From assembly GCF_008642355.1 (NCBI RefSeq), contig NZ_CP029193.1, forward strand, positions 2,876,001 through 2,940,000: a stretch of 64,000 nt of DNA, in the 5' to 3' direction. Position 1 is the stretch's first letter, and every line of letters begins with the position of its first letter. Positions 52,334 to 60,728 of the stretch are shown in pieces. Position numbers and translations under genes: made by a program. Source of the DNA: Streptomyces venezuelae (GTDB lineage: Bacteria; Actinomycetota; Actinomycetes; Streptomycetales; Streptomycetaceae). The notes beneath the pieces were generated by a model that saw nothing but the letters and a program-made list of their open reading frames with translations, did no database searches and was not told where the DNA came from.

Positions 52334-53770
52334 TCACGGCCGCAGGGTCTGCTCCTTGCGCACGTCGCGCCGGTCCAGCTTCTTGTCGTACGTGGCCAGC
52401 GGCTTGCCCGAGGGCGAGGACACCCCGGCCCACGCCTGGATCCGCTGCGTCGCCTTCGCCTTGTCGGCGGCGACGAGCTGCGCCACGTTCGCGCCGTGGT
52501 TGGCGCCGGGCGCCGTGAAGACGTGCGAGTCGTGCTTGGCGCCACGCGCGGGGCGGAACGGTTCGGCGCCCCACGGGTCGTACTCGCCGTACACGTACAT
52601 CATCCGGTGCGCGTTGTGCCGCACCCAGCGGTCGACGTCCCGCATCGCGTTCGGCTTGAACTTCATCGGGATGTCGCGCGGCACGAAGTTGCGCGGCGGC
52701 TGGTAGCCGTAGCGGCTGAGGTCGCCGAGCCAGGGCTGGCCGATGGTGGGCGCGCCGAGCTCCGTGCCCGCCTGGTAGTAGTACGGCGTGTAGGGCTCGA
52801 GGCCCTGGTCGGTGTAGGAGGACCAGCCGCCGACCGAGTCGACGTAGTCGAAGATCTCCTGGTCGGTCGCGGTGGCCGCGTCCGGGATCTCGCCGCAGGC
52901 GGTGGCGGCGGGCTGGTACTGCCAGAAGCCCCACACCAGGTCCATGACGACCGCTTCGAAGGCCTTGTCGAGCGTGCCGACGGTCTTGAAGGTGTACCCC
53001 TCGGCCTCGGCGTAGGCGGCGAGCTTCGCGGACAGCGGCTCCCTGCGCACGAGCGCCTCGCGCTGCACGTCCTGGATCCGGGTGCGGCACTCGCGCGGGC
53101 CGACGCCGGCGAGGAACTCGTCGTACGCCGAGTCCTCCTTGTCGACGACGTCGTTGGGGGCGACGTAGGCGACGACGCCGTCCATGTCACGCGGGTAGAA
53201 GCGCTCGTAGTACGTGGCGGTCATGCCGCCCTTCGAGCCTCCGGTGGCCAGCCACTTCTTGCCGTAGATCGACTTCAGCGCCTTGTGGATGCGGTGCTGG
53301 TCGCTGGCGGCCTGCCAGATGTCGAGCTTGGACCAGTCGGCCGGCTGCGGGCGCGAGGGCGTGAAGTAGCGGTACTCCATGGAGACCTGGTTGCCGTCGA
53401 CGATCTGCGTCGGCTCGCGGCGGCTGGGGTTCGTGGAGACGCTGTAGCCGCTGGTGTAGAAGACCGTCGGGCGGCTGGTGTCCTTGTGCAGCACGGTCAG
53501 GCGCTGCTTGAAGGTGCCTTTGGACGGGTGCCGGTGGTCCACCGGCTGGGTGTAGTTGAGTACGAAGAAACGGTAGCCGGGGTACGGCTTCTCCTCGATC
53601 AGGCTCATGCCGGGTATGGCGAGCAGCCTGTCCTTGATGTCGGTGCTGTCGGCACGACTACTGGTGTTCGTGTGGTCCGCGGCCGTCGCCGTCCCGGTCG
53701 TCGCTCCGGCCACGCCCACGGTGCCTATCAGCACCACGAGCGACAGCACCCATCTGAGCGCCTTGCGCAT
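52334..53770 (-). CDS. Secreted S28/S37-type serine tripeptidyl aminopeptidase
   Basis: 478 aa. Sec signal peptide (MRKALRWVLSLVVLIGTVGVAGA). Alpha/beta hydrolase catalytic residues: Ser in TGGSKGGMTA, Asp in YGEYDPWG and His in APGANHGANV. This matches the Streptomyces PS-10 / prolyl tri- and tetrapeptidyl aminopeptidase group (MEROPS S37, often annotated S28). Releases tripeptides outside the cell, feeding peptide uptake. Monocistronic. Confidence 0.9.
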   Translation of the reverse strand: MRKALRWVLSLVVLIGTVGVAGATTGTATAADHTNTSSRADSTDIKDRLLAIPGMSLIEEKPYPGYRFFVLNYTQPVDHRHPSKGTFKQRLTVLHKDTSRPTVFYTSGYSVSTNPSRREPTQIVDGNQVSMEYRYFTPSRPQPADWSKLDIWQAASDQHRIHKALKSIYGKKWLATGGSKGGMTATYYERFYPRDMDGVVAYVAPNDVVDKEDSAYDEFLAGVGPRECRTRIQDVQREALVRREPLSAKLAAYAEAEGYTFKTVGTLDKAFEAVVMDLVWGFWQYQPAATACGEIPDAATATDQEIFDYVDSVGGWSSYTDQGLEPYTPYYYQAGTELGAPTIGQPWLGDLSRYGYQPPRNFVPRDIPMKFKPNAMRDVDRWVRHNAHRMMYVYGEYDPWGAEPFRPARGAKHDSHVFTAPGANHGANVAQLVAADKAKATQRIQAWAGVSSPSGKPLATYDKKLDRRDVRKEQTLRP

Positions 53771-53872
53771 GCACCCTCCCCTGTCGACACAGCAATGCCC
53801 CGGAACCTAACGGAGCAACTGGGCCCGCACCAGGGGGAGTTATCGGGACATCCTGCGGTCACAGACCGGACG

Positions 53873-54280
53873 TCAGCAGAGAATCCAGCCCGAACTGACC
53901 CCGCGACCGCTGATCCTCCCCTTCACCCACACGCAGCGGTGGCCCGCGTGGACCGTCACCGGACCCGCGTGGTGGCTGTAGCGGCCTTTGTCGCGGGCGG
54001 GACGGCCGCCGCGCGCCTTGACGCTGACGGACATCGACTTGCGGGCGCCGGTGCGCTTGGCGACGGCCACGGCGCACACGTAGCCGCGGGACTTGAAGAC
54101 GTCGACGCGGCCGGTGCTGAAGGGCAGGGTGCGCACCTTGCGGCCCGCGCAGAGGCCGTCGACGGCCTGCGCCGACGAGGTGCCGGGGCCCGCGAGAGCG
54201 AGGAGTACGGCGGCTGCGAGCACGGCGGTGCCGAGCGTCAGCCGCCGCCGTATCCGACCGGTGCCGCGCCCACTGCTCAC
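53873..54280 (-). CDS. Secreted hypothetical protein (135 aa)
   Basis: Starts at GTG 54280, with GGGAGGGG 5-6 nt upstream. Twin-Arg-like but probably Sec signal peptide (GRIRRRLTLGTAVLAAAVLLALAGPGTSSAQA). The mature part of about 95 residues has four cysteines and is basic, ending W-I-L-C; a small disulfide-stabilised extracellular protein. I do not recognise the family. Confidence 0.78.
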   Translation of the reverse strand: MSSGRGTGRIRRRLTLGTAVLAAAVLLALAGPGTSSAQAVDGLCAGRKVRTLPFSTGRVDVFKSRGYVCAVAVAKRTGARKSMSVSVKARGGRPARDKGRYSHHAGPVTVHAGHRCVWVKGRISGRGVSSGWILC

Positions 54281-54383
54281 GATTGCCCCTCCCGCCACTC
54301 CTGCCGCAACGTTCTGAGGTACGGACGCAGACCGCGGCCCGTGCGGTTGCGGGATCCCGGCCCCTTTTTCCCGGCAGCCGCTC

Positions 54384-57300
54384 TCAGGCCGCCTCGACCG
54401 GCTCCCCCACGAACGTCCGCCACAAACGCGCGTACCGCCCGTCGAGCGCGAGGAGCTCCTCGTGCGTGCCGTCCTCGGCGACCCGGCCGTGGTCCATCAC
54501 GACGACGCGGTCGGCGCGGGCCGCCGTGGTGAGGCGGTGGGCGACGACGAGCGTGGTGCGCCGCCCGGCGATGCGGTCGGTGGCCTGGTTGACCTGCGCC
54601 TCCGTGGCGAGGTCGAGGGCGGCCGTCGCCTCGTCGAGGAGCAGGATGTCGGGGTCGACCAGTTCGGCGCGGGCCAGCGCGATCAGCTGGCGCTGTCCCG
54701 CGGAGAGGTTGCGGCCGCGCTCGCTGACCTCGTGGAGGTAGCCGCCGTCCAGGGTGGCGATCATGTCGTGCGCGCCGACCGCGCGGGCTGCGGCCTCGAC
54801 CTGGGCGTCGGTGGCGTCGGGGCGGCCGTAGGCGATGGCGTCGCGGACGGTGCCCGCGAAGAGGTACGCCTCCTGCGGGACGACACCGAGGCGGTGGCGG
54901 TACGAGGTGAGGTCGAGGGAGCGCAGGTCCGTGCCGTCGACCGTGACGCGGCCCGCCGTCGGGTCGTAGAAGCGGGCGACGAGCTTCACGAGCGTCGACT
55001 TGCCCGCGCCGGTCTCGCCGACGAAGGCGACGGTCTGTCCGGCGGGGATCGTCAGGCGTACGTCGCTGAGCGCCTCCTCGGGCTCGCCGTCGCCCGTGGC
55101 CGCGTACGCGAAGTCCACGTCCTCGAAGGCGATCTCACCGCGCAGGGAGAGCACCTCCCTGGGCTCGTCGGCGGCCTTCGTCGACGTCGGCTCCTGGAGC
55201 AGTTCCTGGATGCGGCCGAGCGAGACGGACGCCTGCTGGTAGCCGTCGAAGACCTGCGAGAGCTGCTGCACGGGGGCGAAGAAGAGGTCGATGTAGAGGA
55301 GGTACGCGACGAGCGCGCCGGTCGTCAGGGTGCCCGCCTCGACCCGACCTGCGCCGACGATCAGCACGGCGACGACGGCGACGGAGGACAGGAGCTGCAC
55401 GAACGGGAAGTACACGGAGATCAGCCACTGGCCGCGGATGCGGGCCTGCCGGTAGCTGTCGCTGTTCTCGGCGAACCGTTCGGCGCCCGCGCGCTCGCGC
55501 CGGAAGGCCTGCACGATGCGCAGCCCGGCGACGGACTCCTGGAGGTCGGCGTTGACGACGGACACGCGCTCGCGCGCCAGCTCGTACGCCTTCACGCTCG
55601 ACTTGCGGAAGAAGTACGTGCCGACGACCAGCAGCGGCAGTGTCGCGAAGACGACGAGGGCGAGCTCCACGTCGATGACGAGCAGGGCGACCATGATGCC
55701 GAAGAAGGTGACGACGGAGACGAACGCGGTGACGAGCCCGGTCTGCAGGAACGTCGACAACGCGTCGACGTCGGTCGTCATCCGGGTCATGATGCGCCCG
55801 GTGAGCTCCCGCTCGTAGTAGTCGAGCCCGAGCCGCTGGAGCTGCGAGAAGATCTTGAGGCGGAGCGAGTACAGGACGCGCTCGCCGGTGCGCCCGGTCA
55901 TGCGTGTCTCGCCGGTCTGCGCCGCCCACTGCACGGCGACCGCGGCGAGCGCGAGGCCGGACGCTGTCCAGACGGCGCCGAGCGCGAGGTCGGAGACGCC
56001 CTCGTCGATGCCGTGCCGGATCAGGACGGGAAGCAGCAGGCCCATGCCCGCGTCGACGGCGACGAGGAGCAGGCTGAACAGCAGCGGCACGCCGAATCCG
56101 GCGAGCAGCCTGCGCAGCCCGTACGACTCCTCGGGCGTGACGGCCCGTGCCTCGTCGATACCGGGGGTGTCGGTGGCCGGGGGCAGCGCGTCGACCTGGG
56201 CGAGGAGCTCGGGCGTGGACGGCATCCCGGCGAGGGCGGGGTCCTTGGCGCTCTTGGCGTCCCGGTCGCCGGTCCACAGGGCGGGCGTGATGCCGCGCTC
56301 CGCGTCGAACTCGGCGTCGAGCTCGTCGCGTACGGAGGTGTCCTCGGGCAGGTCGGCGACGGGCAGGGCGTGGCCGGGCGATACGCCGCCGAGCTCGTCG
56401 GGGTCGGTGAGCAGCCGCCGGTAGAGGGCGGAGCGCTCCTCCAGCTCCTCGTGGGTGCCGAGGTCGGCGAGGCGTCCTTCGTCGAGGACGGCGATGCGGT
56501 CGGCGAGGCCGAGGGTGGAGCGGCGGTGGGCGATGAGCAGGGTGGTCCGCCCCGCCATGACGCCCCGCAGGGCCTCGTGGATCTCGTGCTCCACGCGCGC
56601 GTCGACGGCCGATGTGGCGTCGTCGAGGACGAGGAGGCGGGGGTCGGTGAGGATGGCGCGGGCGAGCGCGATGCGCTGGCGCTGGCCGCCGGAGAGGGTG
56701 AGGCCCTGCTCGCCGACCTTGGTGTCGTACCCCTCGGGCAGCTCGGATATGAAGCCGTGGGCCTGGGCGGCGCGCGCGGCGGTCTCGATCTGCTCGCGGG
56801 TGGCGTCCGGGTGGCCGTAGGCGATGTTGGCGCCGACGGTGTCGGAGAAGAGGAAGGAGTCCTCGGGGACGAGCCCGATGGCGGAGCGCAGGGAGTCGAG
56901 GGTCAGCTCGCGCACGTCGTGGCCGCCGATGAGGACGGCGCCGTGCGTCACGTCGTAGAAGCGCGGCAGGAGCAGCGAGACGGTCGACTTGCCGCTGCCG
57001 GAGGAGCCGACGACGGCGAGGGTCTCGCCGGGGCGGATCTCGAAGGAGAGCCCGTCGAGGACGGGCCGGTCGTCTTCGTAGGCGAAGGAGACATCGTCGA
57101 ACTCGACCGTCGCCGGGGCGTCGGCGGGCAGCTCCTTGCGGCCGTCCGCCATGCTCGGCTCGGTGTCGATCAGTTCGAGGACGCGCTCCACGCCGGCGCG
57201 GGCCTGCTGGCCGACGGTGAGGACCATGGCCAGCATGCGCACGGGTCCGACGAGCTGGGCGAGATAGGTGGAGAAGGCGACGAACGTGCCGAGGGTGATG

Positions 57301-58124
57301 TCGCCCTCGACGGCCAGCCAGCCGCCGACGGCGAGCATGGCGACCTGGCCGAGCATGGGGACGGCCTGGAGGGCGGGGGTGTAGCGGGAGTTGAGGCGGA
57401 TGGTCCGCAGCCGTCCGGCGTAGAGCCTGCGCCCGACCTCACGGAGCTTCCCGGTCTCCTGCTCCTCCTGCCCGAAGCCCTTCACCACGCGTACGCCGCT
57501 GACGGCGCCGTCGACCACTCCGGCGACGGCGGCGGCCTGGGCCTGCGCGTACCAGGTGGCGGGGTGCAGCCGGGAGCGGGAGCGGCGGGCGATGACCCAG
57601 AGGGCGGGGGCGACGGCGAGGGCGACGAGGGTGAGCGGCAGGGACAGCCACGCCATGATCACGAGCGAGATGACGAACAGCAGGATGTTGCCGATGGTCA
57701 TCGGCAACATGAAGAGCAGGCCCTGGATGAGCTGGAGGTCGCTCGTCGCCCGCCCCACGACCTGCCCGGTGGACAGCTCGTCCTGGCGCCGCCCGTCGAG
57801 CCTGGTGATCGTCCCGTACATCTCGGTCCGCAGGTCGTGCTGGACGTCGAGGGCGAGACGGCCGCCGTAGTAGCGGCGGATGTAGGTGAGGACGTAGACG
57901 ACGAGGGCGGCGCCGATGAGGGCGCCCGCCCACGGGCCCATGGAGCGGGTGCCGCCCTGTCCGTCCTGGCCTATGACGTCATCGATGATCACCTTGGTGA
58001 TCAGCGGTACGAGGGCCATGACGGCCATGCCGCCGAGCGAGGAGCCGAGCGCGAGCACGACGTCCTTGGGGTACCGCCACGCGTACCCGGTGAGTCGTTT
58101 CGCCCAGCCCCGTTGCTCCGCCAC
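54384..58124 (-). CDS. Fused two-module ABC exporter (TMD-NBD-TMD-NBD)
   Basis: 1246 aa, GTG 58124 with GGGAGG 7 nt upstream. Two type IV exporter modules in one chain. NBD1: Walker A VGSSGSGKST, signature LSGGQ, Walker B LLVLDDATSAVD, where the catalytic Glu is Asp. NBD2: Walker A VGETGAGKST, signature LSAGQ, Walker B LLLDEATAALD with intact Glu. The degenerate site therefore joins NBD1 Walker B with the altered LSAGQ, the pattern of heterodimeric exporters such as TM287/288, here fused. Likely exports a drug or lipid. Linker of about 100 residues between modules. Confidence 0.94.
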   Translation of the reverse strand: MAEQRGWAKRLTGYAWRYPKDVVLALGSSLGGMAVMALVPLITKVIIDDVIGQDGQGGTRSMGPWAGALIGAALVVYVLTYIRRYYGGRLALDVQHDLRTEMYGTITRLDGRRQDELSTGQVVGRATSDLQLIQGLLFMLPMTIGNILLFVISLVIMAWLSLPLTLVALAVAPALWVIARRSRSRLHPATWYAQAQAAAVAGVVDGAVSGVRVVKGFGQEEQETGKLREVGRRLYAGRLRTIRLNSRYTPALQAVPMLGQVAMLAVGGWLAVEGDITLGTFVAFSTYLAQLVGPVRMLAMVLTVGQQARAGVERVLELIDTEPSMADGRKELPADAPATVEFDDVSFAYEDDRPVLDGLSFEIRPGETLAVVGSSGSGKSTVSLLLPRFYDVTHGAVLIGGHDVRELTLDSLRSAIGLVPEDSFLFSDTVGANIAYGHPDATREQIETAARAAQAHGFISELPEGYDTKVGEQGLTLSGGQRQRIALARAILTDPRLLVLDDATSAVDARVEHEIHEALRGVMAGRTTLLIAHRRSTLGLADRIAVLDEGRLADLGTHEELEERSALYRRLLTDPDELGGVSPGHALPVADLPEDTSVRDELDAEFDAERGITPALWTGDRDAKSAKDPALAGMPSTPELLAQVDALPPATDTPGIDEARAVTPEESYGLRRLLAGFGVPLLFSLLLVAVDAGMGLLLPVLIRHGIDEGVSDLALGAVWTASGLALAAVAVQWAAQTGETRMTGRTGERVLYSLRLKIFSQLQRLGLDYYERELTGRIMTRMTTDVDALSTFLQTGLVTAFVSVVTFFGIMVALLVIDVELALVVFATLPLLVVGTYFFRKSSVKAYELARERVSVVNADLQESVAGLRIVQAFRRERAGAERFAENSDSYRQARIRGQWLISVYFPFVQLLSSVAVVAVLIVGAGRVEAGTLTTGALVAYLLYIDLFFAPVQQLSQVFDGYQQASVSLGRIQELLQEPTSTKAADEPREVLSLRGEIAFEDVDFAYAATGDGEPEEALSDVRLTIPAGQTVAFVGETGAGKSTLVKLVARFYDPTAGRVTVDGTDLRSLDLTSYRHRLGVVPQEAYLFAGTVRDAIAYGRPDATDAQVEAAARAVGAHDMIATLDGGYLHEVSERGRNLSAGQRQLIALARAELVDPDILLLDEATAALDLATEAQVNQATDRIAGRRTTLVVAHRLTTAARADRVVVMDHGRVAEDGTHEELLALDGRYARLWRTFVGEPVEAA

Positions 58125-58205
58125 CAGCTGCCTCCCGTCGACCTGACCTGCCGAGAGGCCCAACACGGCGGGACGCGGATTTCATCCCGCCGCAATAAAC
58201 TGGGC

Positions 58206-59144
58206 TCAGCTGCCGGGCACCGCCACGAACGCCTCACGCGGCGTGTCCGTGGGGGCGTACCTGTTCGCCGACGCGGCGCGGGGCGTCAGATCCTTGTGGA
58301 TGGCCTTGGCCACCCCCTGGATCGTGGCGACGCCATAGTTCATCGTGCTGTTGCCGTGCGTGAGCACGGAGATCGTGTAGTCGTGGCCGCCGCCCTTGAA
58401 CGCGCCGATGCTGTGCACGCGCCAGCCGTGCGTCGACCGCTGGAGCCAGCCGTTCTTGACGTGGATGGAGACGCCGGACGGCGTGCCCGCCGGGGTGCCC
58501 CAGCGCTGCGACGAGACGACCTTGCCCATGAGCTTGAGGATGTAGGCGCGCGCGTTGTCGCTCAGGACGGTGTTCTTGGCGGTGATCAGGGCGAGCAGCT
58601 TCTGCTCGTCGGTCACGTTGATCCGGGTCAGGCCCCAGTAACCGTCGGCCCCCGGCGTGGTCTTCGTCATCTTGGCGGCCTTGAGGAACTCCTTGATCTT
58701 CCCCGTGCCGAGCTGCCGCCAGAGCGTGCTCGTCGCCGTGTTGTCCGACTTGGTGATCATGGCGTACGCGAGGTCCGACTCGCGCTCGGTCAGCTTCCGC
58801 TCGGTCTTCTTCGCGTCCCACAGGAGCGCCGCGAGCACGGTCGTCTTGACGACGCTCGCGGAGTCGAACGACGTGGACCCGCGCAGGGTGCAGGTCGTCT
58901 TCGTGGTCCGGTCGTAGAGACCGACCGCGACCGTGCCCTTGCGGTTCTTCAGCGCGGCGGTGATGTCCTTGGTGAGCTTGGCGGCGAGACCGGCCTGCGC
59001 GGAGGTGCAGGTGACCGTGGGCGCGGGCGCGGCGACGGCGGGCGTCGCGGTGGCGGCCGTGCCGAGCGGCACGAGCACTCCGGCGGCGAGGCCTGCCGAG
59101 AGCATGCGGGCGCGCCGGGACATCCCGGATATCGGGTCAGTCAT
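58206..59144 (-). CDS. Secreted beta-lactamase-fold serine hydrolase
   Basis: 312 aa. Signal peptide with SRR and AVAA-P cleavage region. SxxK in DSASVVKTT, SDN in TKSDNTATS; the third motif is VKNGW rather than KTG. This PF13354-type group (class A beta-lactamase related) is common in Streptomyces, and without the KTG box and Glu166-like loop it may be a peptidoglycan or ester hydrolase rather than a true beta-lactamase. Just upstream, convergently ordered genes change to the XRE locus. Confidence 0.85.
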   Translation of the reverse strand: MTDPISGMSRRARMLSAGLAAGVLVPLGTAATATPAVAAPAPTVTCTSAQAGLAAKLTKDITAALKNRKGTVAVGLYDRTTKTTCTLRGSTSFDSASVVKTTVLAALLWDAKKTERKLTERESDLAYAMITKSDNTATSTLWRQLGTGKIKEFLKAAKMTKTTPGADGYWGLTRINVTDEQKLLALITAKNTVLSDNARAYILKLMGKVVSSQRWGTPAGTPSGVSIHVKNGWLQRSTHGWRVHSIGAFKGGGHDYTISVLTHGNSTMNYGVATIQGVAKAIHKDLTPRAASANRYAPTDTPREAFVAVPGS

Positions 59145-59273
59145 GGATTCTTCCCATCCCCTTGGGTTCGTACGTACAAGACCCTCGGGGCCCGTACCGG
59201 CGCACCTCCCCCGGCGCGCTCGCCCTGTATGACACACCAGTACCAGTGACGGTTGCACGGGAAGTGACGCTGA

Positions 59274-59576
59274 TCAGCGGGGGCGGTCGCCACGGCTGCG
59301 GGCGATCCGGGTCACGTCCCGCAGGGCCTCGGCCATGCGGGCGGCCAGGTAGCGGAGCTGGGGTTCGGTGGCCTTCGGATCACCGACCAGGTCGGTGGCG
59401 TGCTGGAGGAGGTCGTCGGCCATGCCGATCTGGACGGTTTCGATCTGGTCGGCGACACGGGAGAGACGGCCGGTGCCATCGCCGATGAGGTAGCAGGGAT
59501 TGCCGTCGGAGTTGGTCCAGGGGAGCAGACGGGCGCCGGTCGTGTCGGGGGCGGGGGTCTCGTCACGCACGTTCAT
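59274..59576 (-). CDS. Small hypothetical protein by the XRE locus (100 aa)
   Basis: ATG 59576. N-terminal ARLLPWTNSDGNPCYLIGDGTGRLSRVADQIE and a helical second half (GDPKATEPQLRYLAARMAEALRDVTRIARSRGD). Small proteins of this kind sit beside XRE-DUF5753/DUF397 pairs in Streptomyces. Divergent from the XRE gene; the operator at 59678 lies between, so it may be co-regulated. Function unknown. Confidence 0.82.
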   Translation of the reverse strand: MNVRDETPAPDTTGARLLPWTNSDGNPCYLIGDGTGRLSRVADQIETVQIGMADDLLQHATDLVGDPKATEPQLRYLAARMAEALRDVTRIARSRGDRPR

Positions 59577-59677
59577 GTCGGGTACTCCGGTGATGGTTCT
59601 TCGACCTTTCGCATCGCTGTGTAGCGATGCGCTCACAGAGTGAGACGAACCGGATTACCCTCGCCAGGGGGCAGCGC

Positions 59678-59696
59678 GTGACAAGCCCTCTGTCAC
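59678..59696. promoter_or_regulatory. Operator-like palindrome in the XRE promoter
   Basis: GTGACA-AGCCCTC-TGTCAC: 6-bp arms, 7-nt spacer, 13 nt before the XRE start. An identical-arm, identical-spacing copy lies inside the gene at 60080-60098. Confidence 0.75.
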
Positions 59697-59709
59697 ATGG
59701 GAGTTGACG

Positions 59710-60504
59710 ATGAGCAACATCTACGGGGAATGGCTGAAGTCCCAACGGGAGGCAGCCGGGCTCACGCAGCAGGAGCTGGCCGACATGGCGCTCATGACGC
59801 GTTCGCACATCGCGCACATCGAGGCGGGCCGCCGCATTCCCTCCCGGGAGGACGCGCGGAGGCTGGACATGGCGCTGGGCACGGGGAATGTCCTGAGCAG
59901 CTTCCTGCCGGACGACGACATAGCGGTGGCGGAGTACTTCGAGGCGGCGCTGCAACTCGAACAACAGGCGACGATGATCCGGGAGTTCGCGCTGTCGTTC
60001 ATCCCCGGCATCCTCCAGACGGAGGGGTACGCGCGTGCGGTTCTGGGCACGTCGTTCCCTCCGGTGGGCGAACAGGAACGTGACAGACTCCTTGTCACAC
60101 GCCTTGAGCGAGCGAGGGCCCTTGCGAATCCCGTGACGCCCGTAGTGTGGGCGCTACTCGATGAGGCGGTACTGCGTCGGGTGATCGGCAGTCCCGCAGT
60201 GATGGCGGAACAACTCCGGCACGTTGAGGCGCTGGTCAAGTCAGGGCGCGTGCGCGTACACGTACTGCCGCTCACCCTGGGTTTTCACCCACTGCTGGAG
60301 AGCATGCTCACGCTGATGTGGTTCGAGGACCAACCCCCCGTGGCGTACAGCGAGGGAGTATGCATGGGCAAGGTCCACGACTCCCCCTCCACGGTCCACC
60401 AACTGCAGGCTCGTTACGATCACGCACTGAGTGACGCACTGCCCCTGAAGGAATCACTCGCCCTGGTACGGGCAACGGCGGAGGACTACGAACACCATGA
60501 CTAG
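59710..60504 (+). CDS. XRE-family regulator with DUF5753 domain (WhiJ-like)
   Basis: 264 aa. HTH YGEWLKSQREAAGLTQQELADMALMTRSHIAHIEAGRRIPSREDARRLD at residues 4-55; DUF5753 from about 80 to the end (EQQATMIREFALSFIPGILQTEGYARAVL; RRVIGSPAVMAEQLRHVEAL). ATG 59710 preceded by GGGA at 7 nt. Overlaps the DUF397 gene by 8 nt. Streptomyces hold many such pairs, some acting in development or antibiotic control. Confidence 0.93.
   Translation: MSNIYGEWLKSQREAAGLTQQELADMALMTRSHIAHIEAGRRIPSREDARRLDMALGTGNVLSSFLPDDDIAVAEYFEAALQLEQQATMIREFALSFIPGILQTEGYARAVLGTSFPPVGEQERDRLLVTRLERARALANPVTPVVWALLDEAVLRRVIGSPAVMAEQLRHVEALVKSGRVRVHVLPLTLGFHPLLESMLTLMWFEDQPPVAYSEGVCMGKVHDSPSTVHQLQARYDHALSDALPLKESLALVRATAEDYEHHD
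60080..60098. promoter_or_regulatory. Intragenic copy of the XRE operator
   Basis: GTGACA-GACTCCT-TGTCAC inside the XRE coding sequence, 402 bp after the promoter copy; both arms and the 7-nt spacing are exactly kept. Confidence 0.6.
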
Positions 60505-60718
60505 CCACACCATCCCGAACGCTGCCGCACTGAACGGCTGGCGGAAGTCGTCCTACAGCGGCAGCGAAGGCGGCAGCTGCGTCGAGGTGCTGGACGGCCA
60601 CCCCGCAGGCATACCCGTCCGCGACTCCAAGACACCGCACGGCCCCGCACTGGTCTTCCCCCCGGAGGGCTGGTCCTCGTTCGTCACGGCGATCAAGGAC
60701 GGACGCCTCACCGACTGA
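60497..60718 (+). CDS. DUF397 protein (73 aa)
   Basis: DUF397 core WRKSSYSGSEGGSCVEV and VRDSKTPHGPALVFPPEGWSSFVTAIKDGRL. Start overlaps the XRE gene end. Partner of XRE-DUF5753 proteins; it is thought to modulate the paired regulator, as in the abaA and whiJ-type loci of Streptomyces (family knowledge). Confidence 0.94.
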   Translation: MTSHTIPNAAALNGWRKSSYSGSEGGSCVEVLDGHPAGIPVRDSKTPHGPALVFPPEGWSSFVTAIKDGRLTD

Positions 60719-60728
60719 CGTCCCCCCT

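Noticed and set aside
58206..59144. Calling the secreted hydrolase a true class A beta-lactamase
   Set aside because: SxxK and SDN are present but no KTG box or clear Glu-166 loop can be seen.
54462..59249. Rightward open frame of nearly 1600 codons opposite the ABC exporter
   Set aside because: Antisense shadow in high-GC DNA; composition is Gly/Asp/Arg/Val with no domain, while the opposite strand encodes a clear exporter.
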